Shown here piece after piece: positions 8,501 to 18,127 of a stretch of 32,500 bases of DNA; positions within the stretch are counted from its first letter, which is position 1; each line of letters starts with the position of its first letter. The DNA is from Glandiceps talaboti. Taxonomy: Eukaryota; Hemichordata; Enteropneusta; Spengelidae. The translations under genes were made by a program, and so were the position numbers. The notes under the pieces are model-generated. The model searched no databases, was not told the DNA's origin, and worked only from the letters and a program-made list of their open reading frames with translations. The DNA is taken from the NCBI RefSeq assembly GCF_964340395.1, contig NC_135550.1, positions 16,241,984 to 16,274,483 on the forward strand. The letters are read 5' to 3'.

Positions 8501-10417
8501 CAGCAGATATTTGCATTAAGCACAGAACACTTTTTCTACAATTAACTTTACAACATGCAAATAAACCAAATTCAACATGGCGTTGGGGACGTGGAAAGAA
8601 TTGAAACGTGACCAAGATGCAATGCAAATCTCTGGCACATGCGCATTGTACGACCACACCACTTTAAGTGTCAAAACACAGAGATTGACGTGGGTTTTTT
8701 TATCATCAGCGGTTTTCCCATAGAATCTTGCAGGAAATCCCAAAAATGGCTGAACACGTGTCAAGTGCAGTAGACCCTCTTTACCAAGGTGCTATTTTAA
8801 CACTCGAAAACATATGTTAGTTGATAGCAGTTACTGTAATCAATACAAGTGTACTACATACATAAACAATGCTGACTTGACTTTCCTTGCAACTATTGAA
8901 ACAGATACACGATCATCGTGAGGGACTGCGAAGTGTAAACGACCCAAGTATGTGTGTTAACAGCGCTGGTACATCTACAAATCTAACACAACAGACACTC
9001 GATACGAAGAACAATACTGTATTTCTTCACGGAAGCGGATCTTGCGCTAAAGCCGAAGACGAATTGCGTTGCCTTCGTAGAGAGCTCGAAGGTATGTATC
9101 GTGTTCAAGGTGTGAACGAAAACACGACCTAAAAACATTTAATTAAAAGCCTTGCATATTTATGTCTTATGGCTATGTGTATCGAGAATCGGATATATGA
9201 AAACCTAAAGCCTGTCGGTTTAGGAACGCATTTATTCTGAGCAGGTTTCAATATATATGGTTTCAATAATACTGTGTCCGAGGGACTATGTGCGACAATG
9301 TTCACCTCGAACGTTTCTCTTTTTAGTATTACATCAAGAAAGGGTTTTGATGCATCTATTACCATACAACATTTACAGTGTGTACGATTAAGTTTGTCCA
9401 TTGGGGTAGGAAGGACCTCCATGGTTTGTCCGACTGTATTCCATGGCTCTGCTCATTAATAAAACAGTATATTTACGTCATTTGGAACTACGCTATTGTT
9501 TGCCCTAGTATGTATATGTAAACAAGCGTCAGAGGACTATAATATAGCGAATAAATATAATCAACGCGGTTATTCAAAGTTTATATGGTAGTGTCATTTA
9601 TTGACGACTTTATAAAACACATGAAAAATTAGTCTCGGTATATACAAAAATCAGATTCTGCCACGGGGTGGGGGTGGGGAGTGGGGGTGGGGGAGTGGGG
9701 GTGGGGGAGGCTCTCTTCCACGCCGGAGGTGGCTAAAGTAAGGGATTCTAGGTGACCGAGACTAAGAAAATTGTTCTTTAACGTTTATAAGACACGCGTC
9801 TCTGCTAAAAAAAATCGTTGTTTGCATGGTAAAAATCAATATTTGTATTCGTAAATTTCATTTTCCAATTCATTAACGTCTATTCATGTATACATAGTTA
9901 CATTATTTTTATGTTCGTCAAAATTGTACTGGTATTCATCAAACTTAGATTTGTATCCCGATTTCCAATATTGCCATTGATGAATTATTCGTTTATCTGT
10001 GACTTTTGTTTTTACAAATAATGTTACATTTTGCTTTTTCACGTGATTGTCGTCAGAATTTGCAAGTTCAATACAAATTAAAGTTTTAAAACAAAAATAT
10101 ATGTAGACGCGCTTTTTGTTTATTATTAAAACTTATTATGTTATAATTTGTAATACTAAACTAAATTAACACTCTTTGGAGTTGACTCATAACATTCAAT
10201 GAACTTTGAGCGAAATATCTTCTTAGTAATGCGAGAAGTTCCGGTGTTTAACATCATTGAATTCTTGAATATCAAATATCTAAGTTTAAGCAAAAGTTAA
10301 TAAAATAGGCTTCACGGTTTTAATATATATTCCCATATATTTCTTTTTACTTAAAACACAGAGCTGAAACTACAACAGGAAGGGAATATAAACAACTCCT
10401 TACCAGAATCGGACTAA
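1154..10417 (+). CDS. GABBR2-like: GABA-B-type metabotropic receptor (GABBR2-like), 3' part, 11 exons
   Basis: Gene-level entry; the exons are listed separately. GABA-B receptors are class C GPCRs of the plasma membrane that bind GABA or related ligands with an extracellular Venus flytrap and signal through Gi/o. Seen here: 489 codons plus stop in 11 exons (234, 64, 78, 151, 130, 108, 123, 147, 192, 187 and 56 nt; sum 1470). Approximate residues of this partial protein: flytrap lobe 2 at 1-125, TM1 at 146-168, TM2 in 176-219, TM3 in 220-255, TM4 in 256-296, extracellular loop 2 and TM5 in 297-345, TM6 and TM7 in 346-409, cytoplasmic tail 410-489. Motifs such as NNLTAVG after TM1, FGAMFSKTWRVHKIF after TM3, LAWETRKV after TM5 and LNDSRYIG before TM6 are GABA-B signatures and read more like subunit 2 than subunit 1. 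No frameshift or internal stop is seen. The signal peptide and flytrap lobe 1 are missing to the left. Ligand and partner are unknown; GABBR1 or an invertebrate-specific paralogue are the alternatives. Confidence 0.93.
1388..2716 (+). other. Intron of gene A with perfect hairpin
   Basis: No additional exon or conserved ORF is seen. Contains short G-rich and C-rich runs (1491-1500, 1557-1563) and the palindrome at 2005-2042. Confidence 0.7.
2005..2042. repeat. Perfect palindrome, 16-bp arms, 6-nt loop
   Basis: AAAAGGTTTACTTCAT at 2005-2020 is followed by TATATT and then the exact reverse complement at 2027-2042. It would fold as a strong hairpin in RNA or single-stranded DNA. It may be a remnant of a small foldback element; no target duplication was recognised. 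Confidence 0.9.
2717..2780 (+). CDS. GABA-B-like receptor gene A, exon b (flytrap lobe 2, 64 nt)
   Basis: Short exon found by following phase and family pattern. The acceptor is TTTTGCTCACAG and the donor is GTACTA. It starts at a codon boundary and ends with one base of a split codon. It encodes GSVMFTETGDRLGLTVVRQL, the conserved G-x-V-x-F-x-x-x-G-D-R strand-turn of class C flytraps, and completes the VSG junction with exon a. The one-base overhang fits the two-base start of exon c, giving aspartate. Confidence 0.85.
2902..3214. repeat. (TATG)n microsatellite, about 310 bp
   Basis: Tetranucleotide array with scattered TG, TA and GGT interruptions, in the intron between exons b and c. All frames are open in it, giving spurious Met-Tyr-Val-Cys or Ile-His-Thr-Tyr repeats. 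Confidence 0.98.
3282..3359 (+). CDS. GABA-B-like receptor gene A, exon c (end of flytrap)
   Basis: 78 nt between the acceptor TTTACCTTACAG and the donor GTATAT. It begins with two bases of a split codon and ends with one. The peptide GTLDMKGYHDF followed by FIWTTDIDWQ matches the position where relatives read a Gly-Tyr-Tyr strand and then a Trp-containing segment just before the membrane linker. An ATG at the first base is out of frame and is not a start. A long TATG array ends about 67 bp upstream of the acceptor. Confidence 0.85.
3360..4406 (+). other. Intron of gene A
   Basis: Contains R1 copy 2 (3970-4060). I saw no exon or RNA gene otherwise. Confidence 0.6.
3970..4060 (+). repeat. Dispersed repeat family R1, copy 2
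   Basis: Plus-strand copy with CTCGAATATGTAC, GTTTAGAGTAGGCAGTGAAA, ACTAGCCGGGTTCGGGTAAC, GGAACCAAACGATTT and GTTAGGCC. It lies in the intron before exon d and aligns with the other two copies. Confidence 0.8.
4407..4557 (+). CDS. GABA-B-like receptor gene A, exon d (linker and TM1)
   Basis: 151 nt; acceptor ATGCTTAG, donor GTGAGA. The first two bases complete the glycine begun in exon c. A linker (DMVPKDEGLVEIRPVHLSP) is followed by a roughly 22-residue hydrophobic helix, then FNVIYRDR, as in GABA-B receptors entering the first intracellular loop. Unlike many class C receptors, the GABA-B family has no cysteine-rich domain between flytrap and TM1, and none is seen here, which supports the family call. 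Confidence 0.92.
4724..4994. repeat. Compound microsatellite ATGC / ACAT / ACAG / ACAAG
   Basis: A short (GCAT)n start passes into about 110 bp of (ACAT)n, a 35-bp degenerate joint, about 90 bp of (ACAG)n, then a pentanucleotide (ACAAG)n tail. It occupies most of the intron between exons d and e and ends about 54 bp before the exon e acceptor. Confidence 0.97.
5048..5177 (+). CDS. GABA-B-like receptor gene A, exon e (loop 1, TM2)
   Basis: 130 nt; acceptor CTACCTCCCAG, donor GTAAGA. One base completes an arginine with exon d and the exon ends at a codon boundary. YIKMSSPSMNNLTAVGG is a highly diagnostic GABA-B intracellular loop 1/TM2 motif. The helix continues to VGLDSF and an extracellular loop ending HKAGIC. 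That cysteine is the likely TM3-side partner of the conserved class C disulfide. The acceptor lies only about 54 bp after a compound ACAT/ACAG/ACAAG array. Confidence 0.93.
5178..5740 (+). other. Intron of gene A
   Basis: Contains the TA microsatellite at 5511-5587; nothing else recognised. Confidence 0.6.
5511..5587. repeat. (TA)n microsatellite, 77 bp
   Basis: Uninterrupted TA dinucleotide run; self-complementary, so it can form cruciform or hairpin DNA. Confidence 0.98.
5741..5848 (+). CDS. GABA-B-like receptor gene A, exon f (TM3, loop 2)
   Basis: 36 codons, phase 0 at both ends. The acceptor is TTTTTTTCAG and the donor is GTGAGT. It begins TRSCLLSIGFTIGFGAMFSK and continues TWRVHKIFTNKKTKSI. 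The FGAMF-KTWRVH-IF pattern at the cytoplasmic end of TM3 is characteristic of GABBR2, while GABBR1 typically has a different tryptophan arrangement there. The lysine-rich end forms intracellular loop 2. Confidence 0.94.
5849..6184 (+). other. Intron of gene A
   Basis: 336 bases of AT-rich intron; I see nothing in it beyond the splice sites. Confidence 0.6.
6185..6307 (+). CDS. GABA-B-like receptor gene A, exon g (TM4)
   Basis: 41 codons, phase 0 at both ends; acceptor ACGTAAACAG, donor GTGTGT. RIMDKHLFG leads into a hydrophobic TM4 helix with VIDVIILMLWTIIDPP, matching the family motif IDV/L...W...DP at the extracellular end of TM4. The open frame runs further upstream (from 6113) and downstream, but only this interval resembles the family. 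The acceptor has a weak pyrimidine tract, so the exact start is the least certain of the set. Confidence 0.85.
6601..6747 (+). CDS. GABA-B-like receptor gene A, exon h (extracellular loop 2, TM5)
   Basis: 49 codons, phase 0 at both ends; acceptor TTCATTCACAG, donor GTAAAA. The loop IIPVVEECSFKYQNIW contains the cysteine expected to bond with the one before TM3. It is followed by LFGYKGIILLFGVFLAWETR, the strongly conserved TM5 and intracellular loop 3 of GABA-B receptors. WETR rather than YETK favours the subunit 2 type. Confidence 0.94.
6748..7282 (+). other. Intron of gene A
   Basis: 535 bases with no recognisable element or conserved frame. Confidence 0.6.
7283..7474 (+). CDS. GABA-B-like receptor gene A, exon i (TM6-TM7)
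   Basis: 64 codons, phase 0 at both ends; acceptor TATTTTATACAG, donor GTAAGA. It contains the loop 3 segment YPQLNDSRYIGFAVYNV, TM6, a short extracellular loop, and TM7 ending in CTTLTLCIVFAPK. The LNDS-YIG...YNV and IFC-T-TLC-VF-PK patterns are close to GABBR2. The end of this exon is the end of the membrane domain. Confidence 0.95.
7475..8904 (+). other. Intron of gene A carrying a MITE
   Basis: Apart from the inverted-repeat element at about 7733-8204, no exon or RNA gene was recognised. Several overlapping open frames at 7801-8364 fall in or beside the element and look non-coding. Confidence 0.6.
7733..8204. mobile_element. Hairpin-type MITE with about 95-bp inverted ends
   Basis: The segment 7752-7844 (ACACTTCGCGATTTC ... 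CATACATCTGACACAATACC) recurs as its reverse complement at 8088-8193. The ends probably extend to an AAAATC motif on each side. The right arm contains a tandem duplication of a unit with CACTAAAGAACAAA, which explains its extra length. The interior of roughly 240 bp shows no transposase. Non-autonomous DNA transposon is the simplest reading; superfamily not assigned. Confidence 0.75.
8905..9091 (+). CDS. GABA-B-like receptor gene A, exon j (cytoplasmic tail)
   Basis: 187 nt; acceptor ATTGAAACAG, donor GTATGT. It begins at a codon boundary and ends with one base of a split codon. The first half is polar, rich in Thr/Ser/Asn and without recognisable domains. The second half turns acidic and basic (KAEDELRCLRRELE) and begins a heptad pattern with leucines spaced 3-4-3. 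This is the position of the coiled coil used for heterodimer assembly in known GABA-B receptors. Confidence 0.85.
9092..10361 (+). other. Last intron of gene A
   Basis: AT-rich with a G-rich tract at 9665-9710; no other feature recognised. Confidence 0.6.
9665..9710 (+). repeat. G-rich tract, quadruplex-forming pattern
   Basis: Eight runs of four or five G separated by one or two bases (GGGGTGGGGGTGGGGAGTGG and onward). This satisfies the usual four-run quadruplex pattern several times over, on the transcribed-sense strand of the last intron. Confidence 0.85.
10362..10417 (+). CDS. GABA-B-like receptor gene A, terminal exon k with stop
   Basis: Short last exon found by phase. The acceptor is CTTAAAACACAG. 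Two bases complete a glutamate with exon j, then LKLQQEGNINNSLPESD and TAA (10415-10417). It adds one more heptad step (LEELKLQQE) to the coiled coil, which is therefore only about three heptads long. No other acceptor in the preceding intron was noticed that continues both the phase and the heptads. Confidence is limited by the small size. Confidence 0.72.
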
Positions 10418-10559
10418 CATAATCTTGAAGACAGCTCATGAAATTATGCACAGCAGCAGTCATAGATATCAATGATCCGTCATTCTTGTGATAACGTCTT
10501 TGATGGAACCATTGACAGTGTCAGTGGCTTCTGCACAAGCACCGTCTATGACGGAATCG

Positions 10560-10565
10560 ATTAAA
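10560..10565 (+). promoter_or_regulatory. Possible polyadenylation signal of gene A (ATTAAA)
   Basis: ATTAAA lies about 143 nt after the stop, followed by a GT-containing stretch. I saw no canonical AATAAA between the stop and this site. The next clear AATAAA (about 11052) lies inside a MITE. The assignment rests on position alone. Confidence 0.3.
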
Positions 10566-10863
10566 GATCAGTTTCTCATGTGTTAACATCTTAATGGAAT
10601 CGATTCAGACAATCTCTTTTTTTTTAAAAGAGAGAGACCCATTATTAGCAACTTCTAGTACTTGTCAAGTTAATGTTAACGCCATTAAGGCTGTGATATA
10701 AAGGATTTATGTTTTCACTTAAAGAGTGATCACTGCATAAATGTATGATGGCTATTTTATATCACTTTGTTCAACAAGGATACGGTAGATGTAAACAGAC
10801 GATGATGAATTATCAGTGCCAACATAAAGTCGATTTTTATACATTTTTCTAAAGTATATTGCC

Positions 10864-11260
10864 TTAAAGTGGTCATATGAATGATATATGGGTATTGATG
10901 TTACATTTTATCGACTTTGCTGTGTTTTTCTACTTGACAAACAGTGGGGGGGGGAATATAGAACAAATCCGTGTACATAACTCAATATATATCAAAACAA
11001 ATAACATTGTAAAACAAAAACATGTTTTGCAAATCGCTTCTTGTACGTGCAAATAAAACAAACTCTCCACATATATTTTATTATGTTGCAAGTGAATGAG
11101 TTACAAATATGAACTTGTGCTATGTTGAATTGGAATTTGAAATTATTTATACAATGAATAATGATTTGCATAACTTTTTTTTGAAGTAGGAAGAAGTAGT
11201 AAATTTGTTTTATTTTAGAGCCAAAGTGATATCCATTTCTTATCCATATAACCACTTTAA
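10864..11260. mobile_element. TTAA-flanked MITE, copy 1
   Basis: The left end TTAAAGTGGTCATATGAATG and the right end, read inverted, TTAAAGTGGTTATATGGATA, are near-identical. The element is bounded by TTAA on both sides (10864-10867 and 11257-11260), consistent with a TTAA target duplication. It shares its ends with the copy at 14853-15055. TTAA targets are typical of piggyBac-type elements; that assignment is inferred from the target only. Confidence 0.75.
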
Positions 11261-11709
11261 TACGCGGAAGTGAAAACGGTCGTCAGTCTCTGAAAAAAAT
11301 ATTGTCTCTTAATAGAAGAACAACACATTTCTAACTTTCTTATTACCTTTTCAATATAAGCGATTCATCATCGCTAATTATAGTTAATGTATACAATTAG
11401 CATCTACTACTTTGAGTAAACAACATTTCATGTTTATATTTACATCCTAATATTCTATTCGTACACTTTATTTCACTTGTAGTAATTTAGAAATGTGTAG
11501 ATACACTTTTTAATATCTTAAAATTTCACAACAGTAATCTAGCCACCAATATTAATGCCAAAGTTATTGAAATATACTAAGGATATGCCTCGAAGGGTAT
11601 GGTTTCAGAAATTAAGAACTCGTGGTGAAATGTGTAAATGTTACCAATACATACTATGATGTATTTCAATCTATTATAAGTCTTTCGTAATGGTGTGTAT
11701 TTCAGCACT

Positions 11710-11758
11710 AGTATGTATGTATGTATGTATGTATGTATGTATGTATGTATGTATGTAT
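11710..11758. repeat. (TATG)n microsatellite
   Basis: About 12 uninterrupted tetranucleotide units between the genes. Confidence 0.97.
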
Positions 11759-14700
11759 CATATATGTTAAAGACAGTAGAGAGATCAAGATCAAAATCAA
11801 GGTGACGTCACTGCCCTTATCGAGAGACCACAACACATTGTCCTGGACTCTGATGAGCGTGGTTTCTATGCTGTAGCCCTCACGATATGCACATTGCTAT
11901 ATGGCGTAGTGGGTACATTAAGGATGAGTTCGATTGGCTGTAGACAATGCATTCAAGTAGCATAGACAGAAATAAATTGACACGGGAAATTCTTTAAAAT
12001 ATACATAAAACTCTATAAGTGTAATTCACTAGGGGAAAAACACACAAAAAGACACGTTAAATATTTTGTATGTGATATTGTAGTTTTGTATGTGAAATGG
12101 TTAATAAATATCCCTACTCTGTTTATCCCATCATTCTTTGAGGGGAGAAAAACACATAACTTGGATGTATTAATTGTGTATGTGATGTTCAGTGATTTAA
12201 AGTTTATTTTGTCCAGTACCTAACGTTGAGCTACACTGGCGAACAATTTGGGTAAGCTAGGCATAGTGGTTTCGAATAAATTGCGGTACTAATATGTACA
12301 GATTGCATGCATCGATGTTATTTATTAGTAATACAGATTGTTTGCAATTTTACTAATGTTTAAACTAAGGCCATTATATACATTTTAATTCATACATTAA
12401 AGGTAACATCGGACATAATCTGATCACAGATATAAACATCATGTGAAAATAGGTGTAAATTGTTTCTTATTTCAAAACACTATTTGAAACGTCTTAATAA
12501 ACTACACAATAATGGTGTACAGCTTTGGTTAAATGTTTCTCTCGGTAAACAGGACGGCACTTGTGTACGTTGAAGTGTATGGAGAAAAGTATTTCCATAA
12601 ACGCGTTTCAAAGTTACAATGTGTTTTAACTAAAAGTTAACAATATCACCTAGAGGAAAATCACCGATTTCATATCTGAGCCGACTAATGAGAGCCACAT
12701 CAGGCAGGACATGCATACGAGATTGAGTTCGCCTCCATAAATATTGTAAACACACATAATTAATATGGCACAAGTTTATAAGTGTTTCGCCGAGTGAAGT
12801 TCCGTTATAATGTTTATGTCCAAACATATCTTCTATAACAATACAAAAATAGTGTCTTCTGGTACTGTTAGAAAGGTTGATTGCATAGTAGGGAAATCCT
12901 TAACATTTTTGATACGTACGATACATTACGTCATGGGATCATTCATAAGTTATATCTCCATACCAGGTTTGAATTCAGTCAATTGCAAGTGATAGGCTTC
13001 AGTAAGTAAAATGCTGCGAGTACTGCAACAAAAAGTACGCCCAAACACGTATAAACCTAGCTTGTGCCATTAAATCTTATGAATGTAACTCTTTTGATTT
13101 TCTCACAGTATGCATTGAGAGTTTAGGATAGATGGTTTCAAGAGTTGTATGGATCTAGTGAGTTGGTAGTCATGCTGCTCGTAGCCCTTGGATCCGTACT
13201 TTTGAGTTCAGGGGTACTAGTACTTTTACACATGCATGCTAGAGACTACGCTTAAATGTACTGCGACTGCGCAGAGGATTATGGAAACTATGGACTTGCT
13301 CGCTTCCTCTGCAAACCTCCTTATAGTATACTGCTACCATGGATACGATGTTGAGATTTCATTTATCATACGTCATTTCACGGCAGGTCTCTTTGAAATG
13401 AGCTTACGAGTTTTATAAACAAATTAGCAAACACATACGTTGGACAATCGATCATTTAAAAACAATATAGAAATTAACCTCTAAAATATGAAAGCTGTTC
13501 TTAAAAATATACCATCACCTCTGAAATATTCCCAACGGCATCGAGCGCCAACTGAATAGACGAGAGAAAAAGATACTGACAATGTCAAGGCTATCAATTT
13601 AATCTTTAACAAAAGTGGTCAATATTCATGATATACAATTATAACTTGGGTATTGGATTTATTGTACTTTAATTTGTAATATAGCTTCCGAGATTTAATC
13701 ATGTGAATAATTTACTCTGAAAGTCAGTGACATTACTAGTCTATTTTAACTAGCCTTAGGCAACTTGATTACTTTAAACGTGATCGACGGTCGTTACCGA
13801 CTGTGCGCGCCCAGATAGAGGTACAGTTGTGACCTTTTAGCTTTACACGGCAATCTCCCGAGGCGCAGGTCATATTACAAGACATTATACATTATCATTA
13901 CATGGTATTATGTAAATGATCATTATATGCGATAGAGTAATCGTCATTCCTGGAGGTAGAATGATTTTCCGAATGATTTAAAAACCTGTTATGAAATTAC
14001 CATGGTAATCCGTCAGCTGTTAATTTCAAATCACAGTAACGTATCGATTCCAAGCAACTAGTATATTGAACAATCCTTAAGTTGTATTCTTCCGGGTGCA
14101 GGTGATTTCAATAAACCAGGAAAGAAAGGTGGAAATCAATCACAGTGATATGAACCTAAATCTTATTATATTGTTCTTTGTGTTGTTTTTGTGAATAAAC
14201 AAGTGAGGAGCAGTAAATATCAGGCTCGCAAGTATTTATCAATACGTGTCTCCTGAATCCAAATGTATGGAGAATGTGCCTTCATTAAGTATAGTCCAGT
14301 GCGATGAACACTATTTTCAAAAAAAAACACATAGAAATATTGGGATACAGAATAAGGCAGTATATGTGTATAAAGTAACAAACTTCGCATTCAGTTTTGT
14401 CAGGACAGGAAAGTGCTGTGTGCATATATAGATTGCATTAAAGCTTCATACGTCATCAGTAAATGTTAAGGTCATGGCCACATGACGTTGCTTAGTACAA
14501 AAGTCCAGATAAAGACACGATGCTTGCCTCAGGAGAAATACCTCCGGTATATACGAAGACCCACAGGATCTAATACTTGATTACTGACAGGCTAAGGATA
14601 GGTAATGAAGTGACACGATGAAGAAAACCCATTTGCATCTGGCCAGCACGCATATCAACAGGTTATCTTCCATGAAAGCTCAAATTTCCCCTTTGATCAA

Positions 14701-14852
14701 ACCCAAAGAAATGAAGAGAAATTAGACCTGCTTTAAGGTTGTTCTAGATAATTGCTTAATCTTAATCCCATGTAGCTACTGCGATCAGAATCACGATGCA
14801 TTCTCTGTAATGATTTAGTTAGATGTTCAATCAGCGGTTAGTATAGTAGTAT

Positions 14853-15055
14853 TTAAAATGGCCATATGGATTAGGATTGGGGTATTTATTTTGGATTTTT
14901 AATTTGTAAAACAATGGATTCCTACACGTTTTAGCATTTTGCACTGTATTGAGATACAAACACAAACTGGATCAAGTAAGGAAACATAGTTAAGTTGTTT
15001 TATAAATTATACATCCAAAATAAATACCGAATTCTCATCCATACGGCCACTTTAA
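14853..15055. mobile_element. TTAA-flanked MITE, copy 2 (shorter)
   Basis: The left end is TTAAAATGGCCATATGGATT with GGTATTTATTTTGGAT following. The right end read inverted is TTAAAGTGGCCGTATGGATG with GGTATTTATTTTGGAT. The arms are about 48 bp, well conserved, and flanked by TTAA (14853-14856 and 15052-15055). About half the length of copy 1, with a different interior. Confidence 0.8.
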
Positions 15056-16600
15056 TCAGTCTTTTTCTTTCTGTTATTCAGCAGCATACGTTCTCCTCTA
15101 TGCATCTATTTGATAAATCTTGCGAATTTCAATTTATATTCGATTAATAAAGTGAACAAATAAAATATGAGATCAGATGTGATCTTAAAATCAGTTCTTC
15201 TGTAATTTTGTATGGTTGGTATATATTAAAGACATTATAACATGCACGAGGCATGTTGAACACAAAATATGGAATATATATTCTGGTTGTTCTACGTCAT
15301 GACAGCGCGCGTCTACGTCAGTTTTTCTGCTGTTCGAAATTTCCACCATTACTTTCCCTAATTTTTCTTTGATATTACTGGCACTGGTATAATTATGTTA
15401 TTCTCCAATATTTCTCTTCATTTAGCTGGAGAATACTCGTGACCTAAAGGTTACCACTACAAGTCGCTAGACGAGTAGAGACAAGACCTTTTAGCGTATT
15501 CGTATTTTCCTTGATTAAACGAAGAAAAATATTGAGAATAACATATATTTGAACAGTCACAGGGGTGGTGTCTACAGTAAACATTAATCAATTTTGCAAC
15601 GGTAATGTCTTTGTTTACGTCTATACATAAATTTTGTCAATGTCTATACGCCACACTCAGAAAACATATAGATCTTCAATTTTAACCTTCCACAGTTGAT
15701 GTCTATGTGATGTTAGATTGAAGACATGAATTCCTCGTCCCTACGTACTTAGCAGAGAGAGATAATCAAATTTAGTGCCCAGTTGGATCGATGTTAAAGT
15801 AAATGAAATTGCAAATCACCTTGACACACTAATGGATATTGATATACAAACAGTATGTGTTTACACTGTGTTATATCTTTAATGTCCAACGAAAATACAA
15901 ATACATAGAAAATGGATACGCATTTGTTTTCGATGATTTGGATGAAAAATAGCGTGACATGATTCAAACCTCTGAGGTACATTAAATATACATCATGCAA
16001 TGTAGCTGAAATTTGCTAAGAAGGGGTAATACCGTTATTTAAATTATTAATAGCGTATCAGTTGTGATTTTTGTCGGGGTTAGATTCTTGTTTTTCACTG
16101 CGGCTTTGATGAATCTTTAACAGCGACAAAGACTATTTGCAGGGGGTTTCAAAGCAATTTAGCAGCGCAATGCCAATCTGCGCAAAACTGCAACTATTTA
16201 ACTACTTGTCCTCGAGGATAGAAATGTATACTAAGTACTACGGGGATTTAAACCCTGCTACTAATTCCCAAACCAATCCATAGATGTCATTGGCATCCTA
16301 GAAACACGTAAAGTGAGACATTGTTTCCATGCTAAGTAGTAATATACAGTACATCAGGCAAACTAACTAGTTGGAGTTTTGACGGTTGAAATTCTCTTTC
16401 TTATTATTGCGGACACTCTTTGAATGTTTGTTATGTGACATACAGTGTTCGTTAGCAACAGAAGTAGTCTGTTCTGTAATGATTCAGTGTTACAATCATT
16501 GAGCTTCTCGGTTTACCCTCGCCTACCTTCCTTTTCATTTGATCCTCGACATAGTACCATAACTCTGTGATATGACGAATGAATATCCGGGAGACAGTTT

Positions 16601-16896
<296 letters not shown>

Positions 16897-18127
16897 TTAC
16901 GTAAAATAGATAAAGAGAAGTTATCAACAATATTGTTTAACGACTATTTTAACTTTAAAGATGTAATATATTGTTGTCTTAATAAAACATGTTCAAATAT
17001 GCGTATAGTGAAACTTGACGTTAAGCATTTGTAAAAAAGTATGAATTAAGTTTTATCATTCTCACAATCTGAAAACAAATACATGCATATTGCATATTCT
17101 TTACATTGCTCTACATATGCCTTCCTTTTCGAAAGCAGCTCCCTAATTTTCACTAAAAGTGATTCATATCCGTGTAACACAGACAATACATATCAAAATT
17201 TGGAGTGACAAGTGCAGTCAGATCAGACTGCCTATAATAATCGTTTTTTGCTCATACTGTAGGCCATCGGCCTTAAAGTAATGCCTTGCTGATATAAAAA
17301 AAATTAAACACATCAAAGGACTTGAACAAAAATCAGAGATAACATACATGTGTACAGAGAAACGAGATTACAATCAATCACTCTTTTTCAGCTTGGCAAT
17401 CACGTATTTTTTTAATATGACTTCACAAATATCCTAATCATCTCGTCATTATAGCTCTCTTGTATTTGTAATGTGCATATTATTATGAAAGTTGGTAGAA
17501 TATGTTAAAAGCTTAAGCATTTAAGATTATGTGATGATACTCTTAATCTAGTTAGAGCTTGTCTAAAACGTTGTATTGTTAGGATATTTAGATAAGGTTT
17601 AAAACAAAAAAAAGTATCAATGTGCTTGTAAAGTATAGCTGTGGTTGAATCACCTAGCCTACTATTTCCAATTTTCTGCAACATTGTCTGACATGCGCTG
17701 CTTGATGAGCGCTAGGAACCTCACCCCATCACCCCCACCCCTTCTAACTCGGCAAAAAGATTCTTAACTGGTAGTGCCCAGCTGTAGGGTACTGCTGTAA
17801 ATCAGCGAACAAAACATTATGTACTCTCTTAATATATTTCTGTGAATCACTCTCTACAATCTTTAATCTTAAACATTATAATTTTATACAAGCGTAATAT
17901 GCAACAGGGCGCGCAATCTACCAAGTTCACCATAAATAAAATCATTTTATTTGAGTGCTTTGTTTTACACCAAGGAGCTTCTTACAAAATAAAACATGAA
18001 CTCTTTCAACAGCTTCGGCATAAGCACAAAAACCAATCCTCAGCACAGTAATGTATCACCCCTAAATATATTCAGTGCCTCATAGAACTCTTTCTTTTTG
18101 ACCTTGCACTGTTGATCTAACCACGGT

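Noticed and set aside
10992-11255. 87-codon minus-strand frame
   Set aside because: It lies wholly inside MITE copy 1, is AT-rich, and resembles no transposase.
13140-13230. tRNA-like or SINE-head look (AGTGAGTTGGTAG ... TGAGTTCAGGGG)
   Set aside because: The B box does not match GGTTCGANTCC well and no cloverleaf could be drawn.
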